Below are positions 56,015 to 64,000 of a stretch of 64,000 nt of DNA, in pieces. Position numbers and translations under genes: made by a program. The DNA is from CAXBNB01 sp049115735 (lineage in GTDB: Bacteria; Bacteroidota; Bacteroidia; Cytophagales; Cyclobacteriaceae). The notes under the pieces were generated by a model. The model saw only the letters and a program-made list of their open reading frames with translations. It made no database searches and had not been told where the DNA came from. Location of the stretch: positions 1 through 64,000 of the forward strand of contig JAGDZP010000013.1 in the NCBI GenBank assembly GCA_049115735.1. Reading direction: 5' to 3'. Position 1 is the first letter of the stretch. Every line of letters begins with the position of its first letter.

Positions 56015-57043
56015 ATGAAATATTCAATCACAATATTAGTAATGGCTCTGTGTACTAGTTATTCGCTATTGGCTCAGAAAATTGATTTGAAAGTAGATGA
56101 ATCAAAAAAGCGAGTAGACGTGCTGGTAGACGGTAGGCTGTTCACCGCTTATATATATCCTGATAATGTAAAGAAACCCGTTTTGTGGCCAGTGATGTCT
56201 CATGCTGGTAACATGCTTACGCGTAGTTTTCCAATGATCAACAAGGAAGGAGATAGGACAGACCATCCTCACCACGTAGGGGTTTGGCTAAACTATGGTG
56301 ATGTCAATGGCCTGGATTTCTGGAACAATTCGGAAGCTATCTCGCCGGAAAAGAGAGATCGCTATGGTAGCATTTATCATAAGTCAATAGAAAAAGCAAA
56401 AAGTGGAAAGGAATCAGCGATATTGGTCACTACATCCGATTGGAAATCACCAGACAATACGGTTATGCTGAATGAGCAAACAAGTTTCAACTTTTCAGCT
56501 TCCAAAAATGTAAGGATAATTGATCGTAGTACTACTTTGACTGCAATGATCGATGAAGTGAAGTTTACCGATAACAAAGAGGGCATGTTTGCCATTCGAG
56601 TGGCACGTGAATTGGAACTTCCATCAGAAAAACCAGCTAAACTAATGGACTCTCATGGAGTAGTAACAAAGGTTGAAAAGATGGATAACACTTTTGTGAA
56701 AGGAGATTATAGAAGTTCTGAAGGTGGTGAAGGTAAAGGAGTGTGGGGAACAAGTGGACGTTGGATGAAACTGCACAGTGAAATCAAAGGAGAAAAAGTA
56801 GCCCTCATCATTATCGACCACCCTGGTAATGTTGGCTATCCAACCCACTGGCATGCGAGAGATTATGGATTGTTTGCCGCAAATACGCTTGGTCAAAATG
56901 TATTTACAAAAGGAAAAAAAGAGCTAAATTTTAGTATGAAAAAAGGTGACGAAGTTATATTCAAGTATAGGCTCGTAGTAGCAGCAGAAAATTTGTCTGA
57001 TCCTGAAATAAATAAACTGGCGGATGAATATGCTAAAAAATAA
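56015..57043 (+). CDS. DUF6807 (PmoA-like) secreted protein
   Basis: 342 residues with a Sec signal (CTSYSLLAQ). It matches the PmoA/DUF6807 family of Bacteroidota at PVLWPVMSHAGNMLTRSFPM, RTDHPHHVGVWLNYGDVNG, GFW-type aromatic patches and a C-terminal PTHWHARDYGLFAANTLGQ. The clustered histidines (DHPHH, HWHARDYG) suggest a metal or sugar site in a beta-sandwich fold. The old name methane oxygenase is misleading. Its genes often neighbour Gfo/Idh/MocA oxidoreductases, as here. The reaction is not known. Confidence 0.8.
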   Translation: MKYSITILVMALCTSYSLLAQKIDLKVDESKKRVDVLVDGRLFTAYIYPDNVKKPVLWPVMSHAGNMLTRSFPMINKEGDRTDHPHHVGVWLNYGDVNGLDFWNNSEAISPEKRDRYGSIYHKSIEKAKSGKESAILVTTSDWKSPDNTVMLNEQTSFNFSASKNVRIIDRSTTLTAMIDEVKFTDNKEGMFAIRVARELELPSEKPAKLMDSHGVVTKVEKMDNTFVKGDYRSSEGGEGKGVWGTSGRWMKLHSEIKGEKVALIIIDHPGNVGYPTHWHARDYGLFAANTLGQNVFTKGKKELNFSMKKGDEVIFKYRLVVAAENLSDPEINKLADEYAKK

Positions 57044-57076
57044 ATGATTTTGAAATATTTAAAACATCAACTTAAC

Positions 57077-57955
57077 ATGGACAAGAATAATTCTCGCCGC
57101 GAATTCTTGCAAAAGAGCGCAATCGTTGGAGCTGGTCTTTCATTGATCGATCCCCTATCTCTACAAGCATTAGCAAAGAAATCAAAAATGAAGATTGGAC
57201 TTGTCACTTACCAATGGGGCAAGGATTGGGACTTGCCTACTTTGATTGCCAATTGCGAAAAGACAGGGTTTCTGGGTGTTGAATTACGTACCCAACATGC
57301 TCATGGAGTAGAAACTACCTTGACATCCAGTCAACGGGCTGATGTTAAGAAAAGATTTGATGATAGTCCGGTAACTTGTGTGGGGTATGGATCAAACTTC
57401 GACTACCATCATGTTGATCAGGATCGTGTGAAACAAAACATACAAGGCACAAAGGAGTACCTCAAATTGTGCAAGGATATCGGTGCGACTGGTATCAAAG
57501 TAAAACCGAATGGCATTCCGAAAGAAGTGCCTAAGGAAAAAACCATTGCACAAATAGCCAGTTCATTCAACGAAGTGGGTAAATATGCAAGTGATCTTGG
57601 TCAGGTGATCCGTGTCGAAGTTCATGGTAAGGAGTCACAGAAGATTCCTAATATGAAGGCCATTTTTGAGCAGGTCACGGAAAAAAGTGTGAAAATCTGC
57701 TGGAATTGCAACAATCAGGATCTCTTGGAGCCAGGCCTTGAGCCCAATTTTCACTCTGTTAAAAAATGGTTTGGAGATACTGTACACATTCGCGAGTTGA
57801 ATGTGGGTGAGTACCCCTATCAACAACTCATGAACTTGTTTTTAGATATAAAATATGATGGTTGGATTTTACTGGAGGCCAGAACAAGCCCGACTGATAG
57901 AATTGCGGCTATGAATGAGCAAATGCAAGTTTTTAATAAAATGACAGGTAATTAA
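57077..57955 (+). CDS. Sugar phosphate isomerase/epimerase-like TIM barrel with Tat-type signal
   Basis: 292 residues from the ATG at 57077. This start is preferred over 57044 because it puts the twin-arginine signal NNSRREFLQKSAIVGAGLSL at the N-terminus. The xylose-isomerase-like/AP-endonuclease-2 barrel follows, with metal-site candidates in GFLGVELRTQHAHGVE, VIRVEVHGKE, KICWNCNNQDL and WILLEART. Cytosolic relatives isomerise sugars; others act on 3-keto-glycosides as beta-eliminases or C-glycoside deglycosidases. Export and the flanking oxidoreductases favour a role on oxidised sugars in the periplasm, which is inference. Confidence 0.83.
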   Translation: MDKNNSRREFLQKSAIVGAGLSLIDPLSLQALAKKSKMKIGLVTYQWGKDWDLPTLIANCEKTGFLGVELRTQHAHGVETTLTSSQRADVKKRFDDSPVTCVGYGSNFDYHHVDQDRVKQNIQGTKEYLKLCKDIGATGIKVKPNGIPKEVPKEKTIAQIASSFNEVGKYASDLGQVIRVEVHGKESQKIPNMKAIFEQVTEKSVKICWNCNNQDLLEPGLEPNFHSVKKWFGDTVHIRELNVGEYPYQQLMNLFLDIKYDGWILLEARTSPTDRIAAMNEQMQVFNKMTGN

Positions 57956-58077
57956 TGTAGTTGTCTTTCGGAATAGCCATCCAAATAAAATTTAAATGTA
58001 ATTAAGCTATTCAACATCTAAGTAGTTTTTTACAATCGACCAATAAACATTTGACAATCCAATAAATATTAATAATC

Positions 58078-59547
58078 ATGACACAAAGAAGAGAGTTTAT
58101 CAAAAAAAGTGTTCTCGGTACCGCAGGTATAAGCATGGGGGCTATGGGATTCAGTGCTAAATCATATGCTTCGATTATGGGTGCTAATGACCGTTTTCGA
58201 ATAGCAGTTTGTGGTGTAAATGGTCGTGGTAAAAGTCATATTAAGGGGTTTGGTGGTCAGGATAATGTCGAGATTGTATACTTGGTTGATCCAGACAGTA
58301 ATGTTTTGGGAGAACGTGTCAATCAATTAAAAAATCAAAAGGAAGGCATAAGCAGTCGCGTAAAAGGTGTTGCTGACGTACGTACAGTTCTCAACGACAA
58401 AAATGTAGATGCAATTAGCTGCGCCACTCCGAATCATTGGCATTCTTTAATGGTCATTTGGGCTGCTCAGGCCAAAAAGCACTGCTACGTCGAAAAGCCT
58501 GCTAGCCATGATATTTATGAAGGCAGGGTAGCCTTGGCAGCAGCTGAAAAATATGGCATAGTTGTACAACATGGTACACAAAGACGAAGTGACCCTAAAT
58601 GGGCTGATCAGGTGTCTGACGTGCGTTCAGGGAAATATGGTAAAATGAAGGTGTCTCATGGGTTTTGTTGTAAGCCAAGAAATGGGATCGGCTTTGAACC
58701 ATATTCAAACCCACCGGAAAACCTTGATTGGAATCTTTGGAAAGGGCCGGCTATTATTGATCGATACCATAAAAATTTAGTACACTATAACTGGCACTGG
58801 TTCTGGGGAACTGGTAACGGTGATTTGAATAATCAAGGAACCCATCAACTTGATGTGGCCTATTGGGCACTTGATGAAGAGGTGGTAAACACGCATCCAG
58901 TACGTGTAATGGCAATGGGAGGAAGATTTGCTTATGGAGACCAAGGAGAGACCCCAAATACCATGTTTGCATTGGCTGAATTTTCAAATGGACAATATGT
59001 GTTTTTCAATGTAAGGAATGTGAATTATGAAGGATACGAAAGAGAAGTTACCAACCGGTTTTATTTTGAAGATGGAGGCAGATTAAGTGATAAAGGATAT
59101 GAGTCCTATAAAGGGAGTCAGGCTCGCAATGTAGAAATCAAAAAAGTGCAAATTACAGAAGGAGGTGCCTTCGGAAGCTTCATTAAGGCTTGTCGTGCAA
59201 ATGATCCACTAATGGCAAATGGCACAATGCGAGAAGCTCACTATGGAAGTACAATGGGTCATCTTATGAATATTTCATACCGATTGGGAGAAAAAGTCCC
59301 ATTCAATGCAAGGGCTGGTAGGTTTGGCGATAATGATATGGCTTATGAGGAGTTTATGAAAATACATGATATCGCTGTTGATGGCATGGGTATTCCTCAA
59401 GATGGGGCTGAGTATATTGTTGGACCTTGGTTAAAGTTTGACGGAAAAGAAGAACATTTTGTTGGTGACAATTCAGTTGAGGCAAATAGGTTGTTAGCTG
59501 ATCCTAGAAGGGCTGAATTTGACATACCATCACCTACCTCAGTGTGA
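58078..59547 (+). CDS. Second Gfo/Idh/MocA-family oxidoreductase with Tat-type signal
   Basis: 489 residues, a paralogue of the 54503 gene. A twin-arginine signal (TQRREFIKKSVLGTAGISM) is followed by a Rossmann domain with AVCGVNGRGKSHIKGFGG and the YVEKPA motif (Lys140). The second domain has YNWHWFWGTGNGDLNNQGTHQLD, close to the equivalent stretch in the first enzyme. It has about 40 more residues at the C-terminus. Two divergent copies in one locus suggest sequential oxidation and reduction, or two sugar positions. Confidence 0.9.
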   Translation: MTQRREFIKKSVLGTAGISMGAMGFSAKSYASIMGANDRFRIAVCGVNGRGKSHIKGFGGQDNVEIVYLVDPDSNVLGERVNQLKNQKEGISSRVKGVADVRTVLNDKNVDAISCATPNHWHSLMVIWAAQAKKHCYVEKPASHDIYEGRVALAAAEKYGIVVQHGTQRRSDPKWADQVSDVRSGKYGKMKVSHGFCCKPRNGIGFEPYSNPPENLDWNLWKGPAIIDRYHKNLVHYNWHWFWGTGNGDLNNQGTHQLDVAYWALDEEVVNTHPVRVMAMGGRFAYGDQGETPNTMFALAEFSNGQYVFFNVRNVNYEGYEREVTNRFYFEDGGRLSDKGYESYKGSQARNVEIKKVQITEGGAFGSFIKACRANDPLMANGTMREAHYGSTMGHLMNISYRLGEKVPFNARAGRFGDNDMAYEEFMKIHDIAVDGMGIPQDGAEYIVGPWLKFDGKEEHFVGDNSVEANRLLADPRRAEFDIPSPTSV

Positions 59548-59706
59548 TGAGTGTCCACCTATAATCTTGAGATTGTAAAAAAAGGAGAAAATCTCTTTCG
59601 ACTAATCAGCAAAACGTGGGGAGAGACTTTATTGGGAAAGGATTGGTATTTTGGCTTAAGAGGCCTTAATTTTTTTCTTTTTGTAGCGCATAAATCAAAT
59701 TAGAAA

Positions 59707-61566
59707 ATGAATGCACTTAAACTTGTTGTTCTTACTGTTGCATTTATTTCATGCCAATCCAGTGGAAGACAAAACCAAAACATAGATATTTCTCAACCCA
59801 ATGTGCTATGGGTAGTGGTGGAAGATGCTTCACCACACATTGGTTGCTATGGGGAAACCACCATCGCTACCCCAAACATCGATGCATTAGCGAAAGAGGG
59901 TGTCATATTCAATCAGGCCTTTGTAAGTGCACCAGTTTGTTCTGCAGCTCGCTCGGCGATGATGGCGGGTATGTATCAATACTCGCTTGGGGCGCACAAT
60001 CATAGAAGCCAACGGACAAATGGAAAGGGAGGCGTAAGTAATGCTCAATATCATAAGGGTTTTGAAGTATCCAAAGTGGTAAAGTTGCTGCCCGAACTTT
60101 TTAAGGATCAAGGATACTATGTAACAAATGGTAGTGAAAAAATAAAAGGCAAATTAGGTAAAACCGACTACAACTTTGTGTTTGATGATAACCTGTACCA
60201 TTCAGGTGATTGGACAAAGCGCAAGCCAGGACAACCATTCTTTGCACAAATTCAACTTTCAGGTGGTAAAAACAGGGGTGCAAAAGTAGAGAATGCTGTT
60301 AACCCCGCCGATGTGCATTTACCTCCTTATTATCCCGATGATGAGATCATACGAAATGACTGGGCGCAATATCTCAATTCATGGATTCATGTAGACAATA
60401 AACTCGGAGAAATTGTAAAGCATTTAAAGGACGAAGGAGTTTATGAAAACACTATATTGGTTTTCATGACTGATCATGGCATTAGCCATGTTAGGGGAAA
60501 ACAGTTTTTGTATGAGGATGGAATACAAGTACCTCTTATCATTAATTACCCCAAGGGAAAACTGACAGGAGAGAGGGCTGACCTTGTCAACCATATAGAT
60601 ATAGGCCCAACCCTGTTAGACCTATGTGATATTGCCATTCCAACAGTTGTCCAGGGAAACGCCTTGTTTGCCGACGGTTACAACGAACAGAAATTTATCT
60701 ACGCGGGTCGTGACCGTTGTGATGAAACAGTGGACATCATTCGAGCAGTCAGAAGCAAAAAATATAAATACATCAGAAATTTTTATCCTTACAGGGCCCA
60801 TACTCAACCCAGTCAATATAAGGATGGAAAAAATATTGTGAAGCAAATGAGAAAGCTACACAAAGAAGGATCACTGAACGATTTGCAGGGCAGGGTGTTC
60901 GAATCTTCTCGTCCACCTGAAGAATTGTACGATCTGGAAAACGATCCTCACGAAACTCTCAATCTTGTGTCCAATGCTGATTATGAATCTACTTTAATTG
61001 AACACAGAAATCAGCTATTTAGCCATATGAAAGAAGTAAATGATCTTGGGTTGATTCCTGAACCAGAATTGGAAGACCTGGGGATGAAATACGGTAATAA
61101 GTATTTCATACTTGAACAGGCCGAAAATAAAGGCTTGCACGATGATGTCTTAGCAGTAATTGAAGCAGGCAATCAAAAAAACAGCACTGAACTCCTGAAA
61201 TACTTAAGAGCACCAAGAGCTTCTCAGCGCTACTGGGCTGCCAACTACCTTGGAAATTTGGGTGATAAACAAAATATTGAACCCCTGAAGGAGGGTACAA
61301 ACGATAGTTCGGAATCAGTAGTAATAGCTTCTGCTTTGGCTATTCTTAAATTGGAAAAAGATGAGCACGCGTATGAGATTCTAAAGTCTCAACTGAAAAG
61401 CGAAAAGCCAATAGTTAGGCTATATGCAAGCCTAGGTTTTGAAGAATTGATGGGGTTTGGCTATGCTCAGCCTACCGAATTGACTCATTTGTTAATTGAT
61501 GACTATGAATTTGTAAAGCGGGTAGCCAAACGCATTGTGCCTGAAAACGACAAAATAATGCTATGA
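59707..61566 (+). CDS. Sulfatase (family S1) with CxAxR motif and HEAT-like tail
   Basis: 619 residues with a short lipoprotein-type N-terminus (LVVLTVAFISC). The core has NVLWVVVEDASPHIGCYGE at the metal site, the maturation motif C78-S-A-A-R82 (VCSAARSAMMAGMY), VFMTDHGISHVRGKQ and LYDLENDPHETLNL. The motif is the CxAxR variant that some anaerobic-type maturases accept rather than CxPxR. After residue about 490 a helical HEAT-like extension follows (SQRYWAANYLGNLGDKQNI, KPIVRLYASLGFEEL), which is unlike the sandwich tail of the 42935 sulfatase. The next gene overlaps its stop by 4 bases, so the two are translationally coupled. Confidence 0.88.
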   Translation: MNALKLVVLTVAFISCQSSGRQNQNIDISQPNVLWVVVEDASPHIGCYGETTIATPNIDALAKEGVIFNQAFVSAPVCSAARSAMMAGMYQYSLGAHNHRSQRTNGKGGVSNAQYHKGFEVSKVVKLLPELFKDQGYYVTNGSEKIKGKLGKTDYNFVFDDNLYHSGDWTKRKPGQPFFAQIQLSGGKNRGAKVENAVNPADVHLPPYYPDDEIIRNDWAQYLNSWIHVDNKLGEIVKHLKDEGVYENTILVFMTDHGISHVRGKQFLYEDGIQVPLIINYPKGKLTGERADLVNHIDIGPTLLDLCDIAIPTVVQGNALFADGYNEQKFIYAGRDRCDETVDIIRAVRSKKYKYIRNFYPYRAHTQPSQYKDGKNIVKQMRKLHKEGSLNDLQGRVFESSRPPEELYDLENDPHETLNLVSNADYESTLIEHRNQLFSHMKEVNDLGLIPEPELEDLGMKYGNKYFILEQAENKGLHDDVLAVIEAGNQKNSTELLKYLRAPRASQRYWAANYLGNLGDKQNIEPLKEGTNDSSESVVIASALAILKLEKDEHAYEILKSQLKSEKPIVRLYASLGFEELMGFGYAQPTELTHLLIDDYEFVKRVAKRIVPENDKIML

Positions 61567-62846
61567 AAAACGTAAAGACAATGATACTTGTATTGCTTGT
61601 TTCAGCTATCACTTTGAGCTGCAACAAAAGTCAGAAAACTAATATGAGTTTAGAAATAACTCAGCTTACCTCTGGGGATAAGCATCACTTTTTTGGTTAC
61701 ATTGGGCAGTGCCAGACTATTCCCTGGAATGAAAGTGGGAGATATGTTCTTGGACTTGAGGTGGACTTCATTGACCGATTGCCGACACCTGAAGAATATG
61801 CAACCATATTTTTAGTAGACACACAGGACAACAACAAGATACTTAGATTGGAAAAGACCCACGCCTGGAATCCGCAACAAGGAACTATGTTTTACTGGAA
61901 CCCGAAAAAGCCTGAATCGCAATTCTTTTTCAACGACAGGGATGTAGAGACGGGTAAGGTATTCACGGTGCTCTATGATATTGAAAAGAAAAAACGGGTG
62001 CGTGAATATAAATTTGATGACACGCCCATTGGTAATGGAGGCGTTGCGGCGGATGGTTCAGCATTTCTTGCCATCAACTATGGGCGATTAGCACGCCTAC
62101 GATTAGTCACTGGCTATCCAGACGCTTTGGATTGGTCAAAAGATGAAATTGCTCCTGAAAATGATGGGATATTCGTAGTGGACATTGAAACCGGAAATAA
62201 GCGCTTATTGGTCTCCTACCGCCAACTTGAGACTGAAGTTAAGAAAAGCAGGCCGGATCTTAACCACACAGGGCTATTCATCAATCATACTTTGTGGAAT
62301 AGGGATAGTGATCGAGTCTACTTTTTTGCCAGGGGAGGCTGGAGTAAGCGTATGGCCAACAAGGGTGATAGAGTAAATACACCATGTTCAATCAATATTG
62401 ACGGTTCTAACTTGGTGCTTCATGATACCTTTGTTGGAGGTCATCCGGAGTGGGGTGCAGAGGGAAATATCATTATTGGAAGCAAGAAGGACAAAGAGGG
62501 TGGCAAAGATAAACAAGTACTGTACAATGTAGACAGCAGGGAAATAGTAGGACAACTTGGCAATCCTGATATATTTCCTAAACCAGAAGGTGACGTTTCA
62601 CTTTCACCTGATGGCAAGTGGTTCGCTAATGGCTATGGCAAAGAATCGAACAACTACTATGTCATTTACAGAATGAACGATGGTGTTTTTTTGCGCAGCA
62701 TCGGAATCAGCAAAGGTTCTTATAGTGGCGATATAAGAATTGACCCTGCACCACGGTGGAACCGTACGAGTGATGCGATCCTCGTTCCGGGAATAACCGA
62801 AGAAGGTACACGTCAGATGTTTGTGTTAAAAGTGAATTCCAATTGA
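61563..62846 (+). CDS. Beta-propeller lipoprotein (TolB/oligogalacturonate-lyase-like)
   Basis: 427 residues. It starts inside the stop of the sulfatase (ATGA overlap). The lipoprotein signal is VSAITLSC. The rest looks like a seven-bladed propeller: HHFFGYIGQCQTIPWNESG, PEGDVSLSPDGKWFANGYG and WNRTSDAILVPGITEEG are blade-like. The fold resembles PL22 oligogalacturonate lyases and TolB-like proteins, but I cannot confirm the PL22 catalytic His/metal set, so lyase activity is uncertain. Coupling to a sulfatase suggests a common substrate. Confidence 0.65.
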   Translation: MKNVKTMILVLLVSAITLSCNKSQKTNMSLEITQLTSGDKHHFFGYIGQCQTIPWNESGRYVLGLEVDFIDRLPTPEEYATIFLVDTQDNNKILRLEKTHAWNPQQGTMFYWNPKKPESQFFFNDRDVETGKVFTVLYDIEKKKRVREYKFDDTPIGNGGVAADGSAFLAINYGRLARLRLVTGYPDALDWSKDEIAPENDGIFVVDIETGNKRLLVSYRQLETEVKKSRPDLNHTGLFINHTLWNRDSDRVYFFARGGWSKRMANKGDRVNTPCSINIDGSNLVLHDTFVGGHPEWGAEGNIIIGSKKDKEGGKDKQVLYNVDSREIVGQLGNPDIFPKPEGDVSLSPDGKWFANGYGKESNNYYVIYRMNDGVFLRSIGISKGSYSGDIRIDPAPRWNRTSDAILVPGITEEGTRQMFVLKVNSN

Positions 62847-63119
62847 GTTAATTGATTTTCCTGACTTTTTTGAGAAATGGAAATATGCCTAACACACGGT
62901 AGGGATCATACTAGCAAGGAGCCATATGGCTAATGCTTTAAGGGTTGCATATATATAACTATTCCATGTAGTACAAATTATAGATTGAATATATAATAAA
63001 TATTGTTGTGCTTAGTAACATATGTATTTGGCAATCCATATATTGAGAATATGAAGTGTCTAAATCAAACGGTGAAGCGCTGGATTTGGATAAATTGAAA
63101 GCAGGAAGAAATTAATTAT

Positions 63120-64000
63120 ATGGATCCACTATTAATAATTCTTATTGGGGCGGCCACTGTTCTATTTTGCATCATTGTTCTTAAACTACATGCAGTCATA
63201 TCACTTTTAATGGCTGCTTTGGTGACAGGTTTATTGACTTCACCTCAGTTAATTTTCGAATACGCAATTCATAGTGGCATGTCCGATGAACAAGCAGTCG
63301 CTTTGTCGAATGTTTCTTTAGGCAAGAGGTTGGCGACTGCTTTTGGAAATACAAGTGGAAAAGTCGGGATATTAATCGCACTGGCTTCCATCATTGGCAC
63401 GTCTCTTATGAGAAGTGGAGCAGCCGAAAAAATCGTTCGTAGTATCCTGGGATTGTTCGGTAAGAAGAATACATCCCTGGCACTTTTAACAGGTAGTTTT
63501 ACGCTGGCTATTCCCGTATTTTTTGACACTGTATTTTATTTAATGATCCCATTGGTAAAATCTATTGGAGTCAAAGATCCGAAAAAGTTCAGCTTGTACA
63601 TGATGGTTGTTATAGGTGGAGGAGTAATGGCGCATTCTTTAATTCCACCTACTCCAGGGCCATTATTTGTAGCGGAAGAAATGGGAATAGACCTTGGTGC
63701 GATGATGATTGGAGGGCTTGTTATCGGCTTGATAACTGCTCTTAGTGGATACGCCTATGCCCTTTGGGCAAACCGTAAATGGAGTTTGCCTATGCGCGAT
63801 ACACCAGATATTTCAATGGATGAATTGAAACAATTTTCCGAAAAGGGGGATGAGGAACTTCCAAAGTTGTGGATTTCTTTATTACCTATAGTTCTGCCAA
63901 TAATACTTATCACCGGAGGTACATTCTCCAAAATGCTTGCAAAAGGAAATTCTGGTGAGTTGAGTTTGTTTGAAACTGGCATGTCAACTATATTTTCAGT
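63120..64000 (+). CDS. GntP-family permease (3' end outside window)
   Basis: 293 codons are present from the ATG at 63120 and the frame is open at the window end. About seven to eight membrane helices are seen so far. GntP-like stretches include IIGTSLMRSGAAEKIVRSIL, AIPVFFDTVFYLMIPL and HSLIPPTPGPLFVAEEMG. The family imports gluconate and other sugar acids with protons. The 273-bp gap before it holds no clear promoter. Its place at the end of the locus fits uptake of an oxidised sugar made in the periplasm. Confidence 0.88.
   Translation, partial: MDPLLIILIGAATVLFCIIVLKLHAVISLLMAALVTGLLTSPQLIFEYAIHSGMSDEQAVALSNVSLGKRLATAFGNTSGKVGILIALASIIGTSLMRSGAAEKIVRSILGLFGKKNTSLALLTGSFTLAIPVFFDTVFYLMIPLVKSIGVKDPKKFSLYMMVVIGGGVMAHSLIPPTPGPLFVAEEMGIDLGAMMIGGLVIGLITALSGYAYALWANRKWSLPMRDTPDISMDELKQFSEKGDEELPKLWISLLPIVLPIILITGGTFSKMLAKGNSGELSLFETGMSTIFS

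Overview
The window reads as chromosome of a free-living, probably marine member of the Bacteroidota, most like the Cytophagales. This rests on type IX secretion system (T9SS) substrates with type A and type B C-terminal sorting domains, PorP/SprF-type outer-membrane proteins, a SusC/SusD pair with a FecI-like sigma factor and FecR-like anti-sigma factor, a hybrid two-component regulator, Bacteroidota-type promoter motifs (TAnnTTTG) and the near absence of Shine-Dalgarno sequences. Two sulfatases point to sulfated algal-type polysaccharides. I saw no tRNA, rRNA, insertion sequence, prophage or CRISPR array.

Layout. (1) 1-9234: the 3' part of a giant Calx-beta/cadherin T9SS type B surface protein, then PorP/SprF and an OmpA/PD40 protein, closed by a clear terminator. 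(2) 9325-15006: an O-antigen-ligase-like polymerase with TPRs, then pta-ackA. (3) 15158-24595: a small carbohydrate locus (DUF1593 hydrolase, GH106-like lipoprotein, sodium:solute symporter) convergent with a one-protein hybrid sensor/AraC regulator. (4) 24979-37782: a secretion cluster made of an exported phage-tail-collar-domain protein, a 2780-residue LamG protein with a type A sorting domain, a cadherin-like type B protein and a PorP/SprF protein fused to a coiled coil and a SPOR-like tail. (5) 37911-45767: a DMT transporter, a second symporter (minus strand), a truncated gene remnant, an FN3 lipoprotein, a sulfatase and a KdgD-type dehydratase. (6) 45781-64000: a polysaccharide utilisation locus. 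A LacI-type regulator is divergent from ECF sigma - FecR - SusC - SusD - Gfo/Idh/MocA oxidoreductase - DUF6807 - TIM-barrel isomerase-like protein - second Gfo/Idh/MocA oxidoreductase - sulfatase with HEAT-like tail - beta-propeller lipoprotein - GntP permease (cut by the window end).

How the genes may work together. In region 6 SusC/SusD would import sulfated oligosaccharides. Lipoprotein sulfatases and three enzymes with twin-arginine-type signals would modify them outside the cytoplasm, and GntP plus the KdgD-type enzyme would handle sugar-acid products. The mix of oxidoreductases, a TIM-barrel AP-endonuclease-like protein and DUF6807, with no obvious glycoside hydrolase, fits a redox (keto-sugar) route of glycan breakdown rather than plain hydrolysis; this is inference. 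A perfect LacI-type palindrome lies on the -33 element of the sigma-factor promoter, so the locus appears to be under both LacI repression and FecI/FecR surface signalling.

The best candidate for an undescribed system is region 4. The collar-domain protein, two giant T9SS substrates that share a repeated module, and a PorP/SprF-SPOR fusion are packed head to tail and look like one surface structure with its own outer-membrane partner.
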